From CAYNEO01 sp964396245 (GTDB lineage Bacteria > Zixibacteria > MSB-5A5 > GN15 > FEB-12), in assembly GCA_964396245.1 (NCBI GenBank), contig CAYNEO010000004.1:75497-139496 (forward strand): a stretch of 64,000 nt of DNA, read 5' to 3'. The translations under genes were made by a program, and so were the position numbers. Within the stretch, counting starts at the first letter, position 1, and every line of letters starts with the position of its first letter. Below the pieces are notes generated by a model. The model was given only the letters and a program-made list of their open reading frames with translations, ran no database searches and was not told where the DNA came from. Positions 56,669 to 64,000 of this stretch are shown here, in pieces.

Positions 56669-57076
56669 ACAGGTTCCTAAGATACCACCCTGCCTCTCCA
56701 AGAGCAACCATTCTCAGACGGCGCCGGTTACCGGCTGGGATGTCGATTAAAACAGCCTCTGCCGGAGGATGTTCAAAAAACGAACAGAAATTAGCCCGCC
56801 GAACCGCTACAAACTATTCCGTTTCTTCCGATTAAATACACAAGGGTCCGCCCGAAAAGACGGATTCCAGAGGTATGGAACGATATTTCGCCACCATGGG
56901 AAACAGACGGGCTGATAACAGATACTCAAAGGGCAGGCGAGGTCCATCCGGCCATGACGTTCCATACATTTCCAATGCGTGGTCGCCTCCGGTGATCCCG
57001 AGCCGGCGGTGGGCACTATTGCAGATGGTTGCGGATTAAAAAACGGCATCTTGCGTGACAGGTTTGAGAGGGTCAA
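56669..57076. other. Divergent spacer between selD and the signalling-protein gene
   Basis: I see no gene or clear RNA motif in these 408 bases. A minus-strand ORF reads through much of it and overlaps the start of the next gene, so I do not accept it. The region was searched by eye for a c-di-GMP riboswitch, because the next gene has a MshEN domain, but the consensus is not met. Confidence 0.4.
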
Positions 57077-59221
57077 ATGGGTGACAAGAATGCGGGTCTC
57101 CGGCTGGATGAAATTCTGGTCTGGGAAGGGCTGGTAACCGAAGATCAGATCAAGGAAGTACTGGCCCGCCAGAAGGAAGAGGGCGGCCGGATAGGATCCC
57201 ATCTCCTGCGCCAGGGTTTTATCGATGAACCCGGGCTTGTCAAAGCGCTCGCCAAGCAGTTCAACTGCGACGGCGTCGTGCTGAGCGATCTCGAAATACC
57301 GGAAATCATCATCAAGTTCATCCCGCAGCGAATCGCGTTCGCACGCCGGGTTCTCCCGTTCGACTATGATCCTGAAACAAATGTCCTGAAAGTCGCATGC
57401 GAGGATCCGCGCGACAAGCATCTCGCCGACGAGCTGAAATTCATCGTCCGGGGCAAAAAGCTCAAGCTGTTTGTGGCCGCCGAACTGTCACTAACCGCCG
57501 CGATTGAAAAATACTACGGCGAAACCGACCAGGTTGACCCGGAAGAGGTCGAAGCGGCCGACGATGTCGACAACGAACACGAGGCCAACCATCCCACATG
57601 GGGTATCTCCGCCAACCAGGGATCGCGTGAACGCATCTTGCTCGTGACCGATGACGAAGACGGGGGCGAAACAATTCGCACCATCCTGGAACAGCAAAAC
57701 TATGAAGTTACCGTCACGGATTCGGCCGATGATGCTATCGACATTATCGACGGTATCCAGTTCTCGACCGTGTTTATCAAGGACACTGTTCCGGGCGATT
57801 ACATCGACCTGATCGACCGGCTTCGCAAAACCTCGCCGCGCACCCGCGTCCGTTATTACGAACACGCCGCGAGACTGCTCGTGGAAGACGAATCATCAGC
57901 CACCGCCCATGAACTGCTGATTAAAAATCTCGACCTGTTTACCTCGATGCTCGTCTCGCGCGATAAACTCCGGATCAACCACAGCGCTATTGTCGGCCAG
58001 TATGTCGACCGGCTCTGCCGGCGTATCGGTCTGCCCGACAAGGACCGGATGATCATCACGAGCGCGGCGTACCTGCATGACCTGGCGCGATTCTATTACA
58101 GCGGTTCCGAGGTGCCGAATAACCCGCGGAGCGAAGTCGAGATGAACGCCCGCCTGCTCGACTCATTGAATTTCTCGCCGCTGGTGGTCGCCGTGGTGAA
58201 CTCGATGTACATCAATCTTCGCAAGAAGTACACGAAACGTCTGCCGATAGAGGTCCTCGGGGGCAACATCATTACGATGGTCGACATCTTCTGCGAAACC
58301 GTGCCCGGCGACGAGCCGATTTCCGTCGACAAGTTCGAACTGATCAAGGAAAAACTCCACGACATGACCGGCCGTTTGTTCTTAAGCGAAGTTGTCGAAG
58401 CGTTCATTGCGATGATTCAGGAAGAAATGCTGACCGAATCGCCGGACGGCAAATTCGGGCAGGTAATGATCTATTCTCCCGAGTCCGATCAACTGGCGTC
58501 CGTCGAACAGCGACTTAAGAACGAAGGATTCAGATCGGTTGCCCACCTCGCTATCGAACCGTTCATGGGCATGTTTCGTCGCGGACAGCCGGATATGATG
58601 ATCCTGATGCAGGACGGCAGTGCCGACGCCGTCAATAAATTCGTCGACCAGTTAATAGACCAGGGCGTTGACTTCCATGCCGTGCCGACGTTCGTTCTTC
58701 TCGAGGGAGAGGTTGCCTCCGAATCGACATCGCTTCTCGAAAAGGGCATCGAAGATGTCATCCCGCTCAGCGACAATCTCGGCCTCCTGATCGTGAAAAT
58801 GAAAAAGATTCGCTCCCGGATCGAAGCCGAGGCCGCCAGCCGCCAGAAACTCGAAGTCGAATCCGGTTCCTACGGCAACCTCCAGAACATGAATCTTATC
58901 GATCTGCTCCAGGCGCTTGGACCAAGCCGAAAAACCGTGAAAATCGATATCGCCGGACCCGACGGTCATTTTATACTCTACCTCGACCGGGGTGAGATAC
59001 GCAACGCAGTTTACGGTGAGAAGTCCGGCGCGGAGGCCGTCTACGAGGCAATGACATGGTCCAAAGGCAGCTGGCGAATCGAACCCGTAACTGACCGCAA
59101 GCTGCCGGAGCCGAACAACGACCAGTCAAATGAGTCTATCCTGATGGAAGGCTGCCGCCTGCTCGATGAACGTCTGCGAAGTCAGGCCGACGCCAATACC
59201 GAGCGGATCCATCACGTTTAA
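57077..59221 (+). CDS. Multi-domain signalling protein: MshEN, receiver-like, HD-like and PATAN (DUF4388) domains
   Basis: This 714-residue cytoplasmic protein is built from several modules. An MshEN (type II secretion ATPase N-terminal) domain (about 5-145) can bind c-di-GMP in relatives. A receiver-like domain (about 186-265) follows, with KDTVP where the phosphoacceptor Asp would be, so it is probably a pseudo-receiver. A degenerate HD-GYP-like region (about 300-460) keeps H302 and H334-D335 but lacks the GYP motif. A second receiver-like region (about 470-590) and a C-terminal PATAN/DUF4388 domain (about 600-690) complete it. Likely role: polar or motility signalling. Function not proven. 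Confidence 0.78.
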   Translation: MGDKNAGLRLDEILVWEGLVTEDQIKEVLARQKEEGGRIGSHLLRQGFIDEPGLVKALAKQFNCDGVVLSDLEIPEIIIKFIPQRIAFARRVLPFDYDPETNVLKVACEDPRDKHLADELKFIVRGKKLKLFVAAELSLTAAIEKYYGETDQVDPEEVEAADDVDNEHEANHPTWGISANQGSRERILLVTDDEDGGETIRTILEQQNYEVTVTDSADDAIDIIDGIQFSTVFIKDTVPGDYIDLIDRLRKTSPRTRVRYYEHAARLLVEDESSATAHELLIKNLDLFTSMLVSRDKLRINHSAIVGQYVDRLCRRIGLPDKDRMIITSAAYLHDLARFYYSGSEVPNNPRSEVEMNARLLDSLNFSPLVVAVVNSMYINLRKKYTKRLPIEVLGGNIITMVDIFCETVPGDEPISVDKFELIKEKLHDMTGRLFLSEVVEAFIAMIQEEMLTESPDGKFGQVMIYSPESDQLASVEQRLKNEGFRSVAHLAIEPFMGMFRRGQPDMMILMQDGSADAVNKFVDQLIDQGVDFHAVPTFVLLEGEVASESTSLLEKGIEDVIPLSDNLGLLIVKMKKIRSRIEAEAASRQKLEVESGSYGNLQNMNLIDLLQALGPSRKTVKIDIAGPDGHFILYLDRGEIRNAVYGEKSGAEAVYEAMTWSKGSWRIEPVTDRKLPEPNNDQSNESILMEGCRLLDERLRSQADANTERIHHV

Positions 59222-59397
59222 TACCTGAAGTTCTCGTTTCTTCCAGTCCGGGTTGATCGTCCGACCCGGAAACGCTTTCCACTTTATGTTGTTGTAGATA
59301 TGACGGCGGTGTGAAATATGCGGCCGTTTCTCTTCTCGACGATTCACCTGATGATTACATGTTATTCATTGAATAGAAAGCTGCAAGGAGCAATGCA

Positions 59398-60180
59398 ATG
59401 ATTACGAGAACTGTTGTCTTCGCCGGGCTGTTCATCGGGAGTATCCTTATCCTCGCCGGCTGCAGCCCCCAGCAAGACGAGCTGCACGGCGCCGCCGGCC
59501 GAATCGCCCAGGCGTACGGTATCAATAGATTCACCGATCTGGGTGAAATACGGTTTACCTACAACGATTCGACTGCCGCCGAGACAACCCACCGGCACTG
59601 GAACTGGGAGCCGGAAACCGACCGCGTGGTCTATACGGGAATCGGCCCCGACGGCGACTCGATAAAATACGAGTACTTTCGCAACCAGATGAAAACCGGC
59701 GACACCACGCTGAACAAGACCCTCGACAAATGGTTTGTCAATGACCAGTACTGGCTGTTCTTCCCCTTTCACCTGGCGTGGGACAACCATATCAAAATAA
59801 AAGAAGACAGCATCACTCCGCTTCCGATTCCCCCGGGGGAATCCCGCTCCTTTACGGTCACATATACCAAGGACGCTGAGCACATGCCCGGAGCCGTGAT
59901 CCAGGTGTTCTACACGCCCGAGTACGCCATCACCCAGTGGATATTTCGCAAGGGTGGTGTCGGTGGAACCGCGCGTGTGACCACGTGGGAAGATTACGTT
60001 CGCCTCGGGCCGGTCACGCTCGCGCTTGATCACGAAGGCAAGGACGGCGAATACCGCCAGTGGTTTACCGATGTCGCTGCGAAATACCAGGGCGGCGGTG
60101 AGTGGTTTGAACCGACCAGAATATCACCGCAGACATCCGTGTTCGGCTACAGCGAGAGCGAAAATAACTTGCATCATTAG
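59398..60180 (+). CDS. Predicted lipoprotein of unknown function
   Basis: This 260-residue protein has a typical lipobox signal, LILAGC (Cys22), and should be attached to a membrane by lipid. The mature part (GEIRFTYNDST then WNWEPETDRVVYTG, WFVNDQYWLFFPFHLAWD) is rich in aromatic strands and resembles uncharacterised outer-membrane-associated lipoproteins with a LolA/LolB-like shape, though I cannot name the family with certainty. The ATG follows CAAGGAG. It lies alone after the signalling gene, before a candidate structured RNA. Confidence 0.7.
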   Translation: MITRTVVFAGLFIGSILILAGCSPQQDELHGAAGRIAQAYGINRFTDLGEIRFTYNDSTAAETTHRHWNWEPETDRVVYTGIGPDGDSIKYEYFRNQMKTGDTTLNKTLDKWFVNDQYWLFFPFHLAWDNHIKIKEDSITPLPIPPGESRSFTVTYTKDAEHMPGAVIQVFYTPEYAITQWIFRKGGVGGTARVTTWEDYVRLGPVTLALDHEGKDGEYRQWFTDVAAKYQGGGEWFEPTRISPQTSVFGYSESENNLHH

Positions 60181-60249
60181 TTCAAACGTCTTACATTAAT
60201 AACAGCGACAGGGAGAGCACCCCACAGCGCAGCAGAATAACAACGGGCT

Positions 60250-60573
60250 AATATCCAGACACGCGTCTGTGCACTCGAAAGGGCGATAACGGATCCACGC
60301 GTAACCCTATCGCGGGCGTATGCCCGGACGTAACGCGTGGCGAGCGATCGATAGCACGGAAAATCTCCCGGCCGGTGAGCCACGGCATTGGTGCACCGGC
60401 GGGTGATACGGGTGGGTTGTGTGCATTCGGCTGACTGTTCGTGATCTGGAGATAGCGGCAATCGGCGGGATGCGCCTTCCCCCAATAATCGCCGCTTTGG
60501 ATGGCGGCGGAATGTGATGCCTCTTTTCTACTTTTCGCCAACCCCGCGGTATCCAGACCGCGGGGCTTTTTTT
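60250..60573 (+). ncRNA. Candidate structured non-coding RNA ending in a terminator
   Basis: Between the lipoprotein stop (60180) and the SET-domain gene lie several perfect helices. They are CAGAC-ACGC-GTCTG (60256-60269), CCACGCGT (60295-60302) with ACGCGTGG (60333-60340) enclosing the hairpin CGGGC-GTAT-GCCCG (60313-60326), GCCGGTG (60371-60377) with CACCGGC (60394-60400) extended by CCC/GGG, and AGCGGC (60454-60459) with GCCGCT (60491-60496). An intrinsic terminator (60542-60573) closes it. I cannot match it to tmRNA, RNase P, SRP RNA or 6S RNA. No good ORF covers it. Confidence 0.5.
60542..60573 (+). terminator. Intrinsic terminator of the candidate RNA
   Basis: A perfect eight-pair stem (CCCCGCGG 60542-60549 with CCGCGGGG 60558-60565) has an eight-base loop and is followed by CTTTTTTT. 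Confidence 0.9.
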
Positions 60574-60713
60574 CTTGCGATTTGCCCCGCTGGAACCTAA
60601 TCTGTCAAAACCACATTAATACTTATTGTTGGAAAGCGACGGATCATCTGATTATGAAGTTCGTCGTAAACATACGTACATTCTGTAACCGAATAGTGAG
60701 ATTGTTGAGAGAC

Positions 60714-61220
60714 ATGGCAGACGCGAAACGCAACAACGGAAAACTCATCGAAGTACGCCCGTCGGGCATCGCCGGAACCGGCGTCTATGCCGCGAAGCGA
60801 ATCAGAAAGGGGCGGCGGATCATTGAATATGTCGGCGAACGTATCGGTCCCGACGAAGAATTGAAACGCTATCCCGAAACGGGCAAGAAACATCACCACA
60901 CTTTTCTCTTCACGGTCGACAAGAAGACGACTATCGACGCCGGTGTCGGCGGCAACGACTCACGTTTTATCAATCATTCCTGCGAGCCGAACTGCGAGGC
61001 GGTGCAGGAAGACGACCGCATTTTCATAGAGGCGATCAGGAATATCCAGCCCGGTGTGGAATTGACCTACGATTACAATTTCGAGGTCGAGGAAGAGATC
61101 ACGCCGGAGCTGCGGAAATTCTACCGGTGTGAATGCGGTTCGCCGAAATGCCGGGGAACGATCCTCAAGTACAAACGCCGCCGTCGAAACGGCAACGGGA
61201 ACGGCAACGGCTCCCGGTAA
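60714..61220 (+). CDS. SET-domain protein-lysine methyltransferase-like protein
   Basis: This 168-residue protein is nearly a bare SET domain. It has the N-terminal SAM-site GIAGTGVYAAKRIRKG, the pseudoknot motifs RFINHSCEPNC and GVELTYDYNF, and a post-SET cysteine cluster CECGSPKCRG. The terminus is a basic Arg/Asn/Gly tail (KRRRRNGNGNGNGSR). It should transfer methyl groups to lysines of a protein, but the substrate is unknown. I chose ATG 60714 with GAGAG upstream; an in-frame ATG at 60654 would add twenty residues. SET domains in bacteria are usually horizontally spread. Confidence 0.85.
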   Translation: MADAKRNNGKLIEVRPSGIAGTGVYAAKRIRKGRRIIEYVGERIGPDEELKRYPETGKKHHHTFLFTVDKKTTIDAGVGGNDSRFINHSCEPNCEAVQEDDRIFIEAIRNIQPGVELTYDYNFEVEEEITPELRKFYRCECGSPKCRGTILKYKRRRRNGNGNGNGSR

Positions 61221-61307
61221 TTCTATACCCACGAGAGTCTTCTAGAGACGGCGTCTATCTACTAACGGCACCGTAGGGCAATTCTGTCCCAGACGTTCTT
61301 TCTCACA

Positions 61308-61370
61308 TCGTAGGTCGAGTTCCGCCGTCGACGTCCGCCACAGGCGGAGCGAGACAAGAAACCCGACATT
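61308..61370. repeat. REP-like palindromic intergenic element
   Basis: An outer inverted repeat (GTAGGTCGAGTT at 61310-61321 against AACCCGACAT near 61359-61368, one mismatch) encloses a perfect hairpin TCCGCC-ACA-GGCGGA. It lies between the SET gene and a secreted-protein gene. The form is that of dispersed intergenic repeats; only one copy is in this window. Confidence 0.5.
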
Positions 61371-61463
61371 TGAACCCATTCACGCATTGACACGTCCCAC
61401 CTCGGCAATATCTTGCAAGTGGTAAGGGAATTTAGGTAACCCGGCGAAATGCTGGGGGGAGTT

Positions 61464-64000
61464 ATGGCTCACACAAGAAGATATCTTCAGCTCTTGCTCT
61501 CGACACTCATTATTCTGTTGTGTCTGCTTGTCGGGACAACAGCAGCCAGACCGTCGGGCGCTAAAATCACGGAGGGTGTGACCGCTCAGGTCCCGGGCCC
61601 ATTGTGCGCCGGCCAGCATAATGTTGGGGCTTTTTCATTGATGGTAGGTAATGATGGAATCGTGGGGAATACCGGCCCGCTGACGAGTGTCGGAGAAGGC
61701 CACCTCCCTTGCTTCCCCGAAATCGAGATCAAGCCCAACACCTATCCTTTCGGCTCCCATGGATTCTATTACTCATCGGGTATGTTCTGGATCGGTGCAA
61801 TAAGGGACTTCGATACACTGGTTACTACACCTGCCAACGATGAATTCGGCATTCTTTTTCATAACGGAGAGTTCAGTCCGGAGATTGCTCCCTGGGGCAG
61901 GATGGAATATCGCTCCAATATTGGACGCGACTACCCCGGGTACTCCAAGGCCGTTTCAGAGCAGGACTATATCGCCGTATACACCGATACTTTCGTCACG
62001 AATACTCGTTTGGATGAACTTGATCACCGCCTGCACATTCCGCTACGCGTACAGGTGATTCAGAAATCATATTCTTGGTCATACTCGTATGCGGAGGACT
62101 TTGTGGTGTTCGACTACACCATACGCAATATCGGCAAGGAGCCCCTGAAGGCGCTGTATTTAGGGATTTTTATCGACGGGTCAGTGGGCTGGGCCGATGT
62201 GGATCTTGAGCCAGGGACTGGGACCGGCCAAAGCATTATCGGTTTTCTGAGCGAGTCGCAGTCGACCTTTGGCGATTGCACCTTCTCGGATAGTCTGGGT
62301 CTCGCGTGGTTCGCTCATTGCAACGGGGAATTCGGTCATCTCGATCCGCGGGCTGAGCCGCTGCCTCACATCGCCGGTATACGCTTTCTGGGGCCGGTGG
62401 CTCGAGATCAGCACTTGTCTTACAACTGGTGGATATACTCGTATGACGGTTCCCTCAATTGGGGGCCACAGACACGACGCATGTATCGTGATCTGCACAC
62501 AGGGGGGCTCGGCCAGCCCGCCGGCGACCGCAATCGATACCATTTCCTCAGAAATGGTGAGATTGACTACGATGCTGTACGGGCACAATCAATACGGCCG
62601 GGCGACCGGACATGGATGTACCCGGATCAGGAGATAGTCTCCCGGTTTCCGTGCTGGAATGATACACCGTACCTGCTCTCCATCGGCCCGTACGATATCG
62701 AACCGGGAGGAGAAATCTCAATCCCGTTCGCGTATGTGATGGGTAAGGACTTTCACCGTGTTCCGGATAACACCCAGCGTAATCTGGTGGACAACTACGA
62801 TCCGGATGCATTCTATGAAAATGTCGATTTCTCGGATATCGCGCGAAACGCCCGTTGGGCGGAATGGATTTATGACAACCCCGGTTTCGACACCGATGGT
62901 GACGGCTACGCCGGCGAGTATCGCGATTGCTGCCAGGATTCGGCCATCGCAAGTATCGATAGCACCGTCACACCGCCGGATACGGTATGGTCACTCAACG
63001 CCTGCGAGCGGGTCTGGACCTCCGGTGACGGTGTTCCGGATTGGCGGGCAGTCTCCCCGCCGCCGCCCCCGAGAGTGATTATAGAACCGTCGGACAATAC
63101 CCTGCGGATCAGATTCAATGGCACCTATTCCGAGACCACCAAAGATATCTTCCTCCAGAAAGTGGATTTTGAAGGCTACCGTGTCTACTACTCCCGCGAC
63201 GCCCGTGAGAGCAGCTACAGCCTGCTGACCTCTTATGACCGGGAGAACTACGACAAGTATGTGTGGAAACAGGCACGGCGGGTGTGGGAAGTTACCACCA
63301 TTCCGTACAGTCTCAAAGAACTGCGCTGCTATTGCGGCGAGTCCTGCGCCGACAGCAGTTTCGACCCGTTGTCATACACCCGTTCACAGCCGTACTTCAT
63401 GCCCGGCTTCCCGGATTCGATCTTCTACTTCACGCCGCATGACTTCAATCGGTCCGAGTTCGGCGTGACAACTCAAATTCGCAAGGTGTACCCGGACCAA
63501 CCGTATCCGAGCAACCTCTTGCCGGATTCGGCCAGAGCGGACGAACGGACCGAGGACGGCCTGCTGAAGTACTTTGAATATGAGTACACCATCGATGGTC
63601 TGTTACCGACGGTGGGATACTATGTGAACGTGACCGCTTTTGACTTCGGCGCGCCGCAGATGGGAATCAGCCCGTTTGAAACCTCGAAAACCCTGAATGC
63701 CGTCTATGCCTATCCGACTCCGAACAGTCAGACGGCGGCCGAACAGAACCTGAAAGCCTATGTCTACCCCAATCCGTACCGTATCGATGACGACTACTAC
63801 GGCAAAGGTTTCGAGGGTCGCGATGCCGAGTGGTATATCCCCGACCGTCTCAGGCGTATCCACTTCGCGAATCTCCCGGCCAAATGCACGATCGGCATCT
63901 ACACCCTCGACGGCGACCTGGTCCGCGAGTGGGAACACGACATGGATCCAAACGACCCTGCCTCCTCCCACGATGAATGGGACCTGATCACCCGCAACAC
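61464..64000 (+). CDS. Large secreted protein with C-terminal sorting domain (3' truncated by the window)
   Basis: The frame from ATG 61464 (GGGGGGA upstream) stays open to the end of the window, at least 845 codons, so the gene continues beyond it. A signal peptide spans about 1-29. The body is rich in aromatic and Asp residues in strand-like repeats and ends, near residue 764 onwards, in AYVYPNPYRIDD followed by RLRRIHFANLPAKCTIGIYTLDGDLVREWEHD, which is the FlgD-like sorting-domain pattern also found at the end of the subtilase in this window. It is probably an outer-surface or exported protein of unknown role. Confidence 0.85.
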   Translation, partial: MAHTRRYLQLLLSTLIILLCLLVGTTAARPSGAKITEGVTAQVPGPLCAGQHNVGAFSLMVGNDGIVGNTGPLTSVGEGHLPCFPEIEIKPNTYPFGSHGFYYSSGMFWIGAIRDFDTLVTTPANDEFGILFHNGEFSPEIAPWGRMEYRSNIGRDYPGYSKAVSEQDYIAVYTDTFVTNTRLDELDHRLHIPLRVQVIQKSYSWSYSYAEDFVVFDYTIRNIGKEPLKALYLGIFIDGSVGWADVDLEPGTGTGQSIIGFLSESQSTFGDCTFSDSLGLAWFAHCNGEFGHLDPRAEPLPHIAGIRFLGPVARDQHLSYNWWIYSYDGSLNWGPQTRRMYRDLHTGGLGQPAGDRNRYHFLRNGEIDYDAVRAQSIRPGDRTWMYPDQEIVSRFPCWNDTPYLLSIGPYDIEPGGEISIPFAYVMGKDFHRVPDNTQRNLVDNYDPDAFYENVDFSDIARNARWAEWIYDNPGFDTDGDGYAGEYRDCCQDSAIASIDSTVTPPDTVWSLNACERVWTSGDGVPDWRAVSPPPPPRVIIEPSDNTLRIRFNGTYSETTKDIFLQKVDFEGYRVYYSRDARESSYSLLTSYDRENYDKYVWKQARRVWEVTTIPYSLKELRCYCGESCADSSFDPLSYTRSQPYFMPGFPDSIFYFTPHDFNRSEFGVTTQIRKVYPDQPYPSNLLPDSARADERTEDGLLKYFEYEYTIDGLLPTVGYYVNVTAFDFGAPQMGISPFETSKTLNAVYAYPTPNSQTAAEQNLKAYVYPNPYRIDDDYYGKGFEGRDAEWYIPDRLRRIHFANLPAKCTIGIYTLDGDLVREWEHDMDPNDPASSHDEWDLITRN

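Noticed and set aside
56669..57076. c-di-GMP riboswitch upstream of the MshEN protein
   Set aside because: A CAAAGGGC-like string was seen, but the paired elements and the rest of the GEMM consensus are missing.

Overview
The window is a 64 kb stretch of bacterial chromosome. It is GC-rich, with mostly G/C third codon positions, and is densely packed with housekeeping genes. Several features suggest a Gram-negative, probably uncultured lineage of the FCB/Zixibacteria type: a Lol lipoprotein exporter, secreted proteins ending in a FlgD/type IX-like sorting domain (YPNPF, YPNPY), propeller and PASTA proteins, Fe-type superoxide dismutase and a dimeric GlyRS. That placement is inference; no rRNA gene is present. 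I see no tRNA gene, CRISPR array, insertion sequence or prophage.

Layout. 0-9 kb: the end of lysS, an MFS transporter, a small secreted repeat protein, lolC-lolD, then mcsA-mcsB-clpC (protein-arginine phosphorylation and proteolysis). 9-15 kb: rpmA, an M48 membrane protease coupled to a degenerate M1-like protein, and fumC. 15-21 kb: a Mop/TOBE protein, an RqcH-like NFACT protein, a DUF418 membrane protein, ispG and small hypotheticals including an Xre regulator pair. 21-28 kb (minus strand): the classic ffh-rpsP-khpA-rimM-trmD-rplS...rnhB-yraN order, interrupted by a plus-strand rsmD and a Cys-rich hypothetical. 28-39 kb (minus strand): S9 hydrolase, PASTA protein, rsmB, a radical SAM/DUF2344 protein, tsaD, a YbbR protein, a propeller protein, an M20 amidohydrolase and an endonuclease V variant. 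39-49 kb: an orphan protein with an unusual 5' end, a secreted subtilase, a DUF6125-like protein, a sugar epimerase, a GT-C membrane protein, a CPXCG protein and an AGCS symporter. 49-57 kb: eno, ftsB-like, recO, glyS, sodB and selD. 57-64 kb: a MshEN/HD/PATAN signalling protein, a lipoprotein, a candidate structured RNA, a SET-domain protein and a very large secreted protein running off the end.

Most notable observations: (1) selD is itself a selenoprotein gene. Its true start lies 29 codons upstream of the longest simple ORF, an in-frame UGA sits at the catalytic position, and a SECIS-like hairpin follows. (2) mcsA-mcsB-clpC occurs in a Gram-negative context without ctsR, and McsB keeps its phosphoarginine-sensing RDxxRA motif. 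(3) An M1 peptidase homologue has lost three of its four key active-site residues. (4) Endonuclease V has His in place of a catalytic Asp. (5) A strongly folded, terminator-ended intergenic RNA candidate lies at about 60.25-60.57 kb. (6) A small secreted protein is built from three aromatic repeats around a calcium-loop-like segment. (7) The 39.8 kb gene has either a frameshift or a translationally coupled leader ORF.
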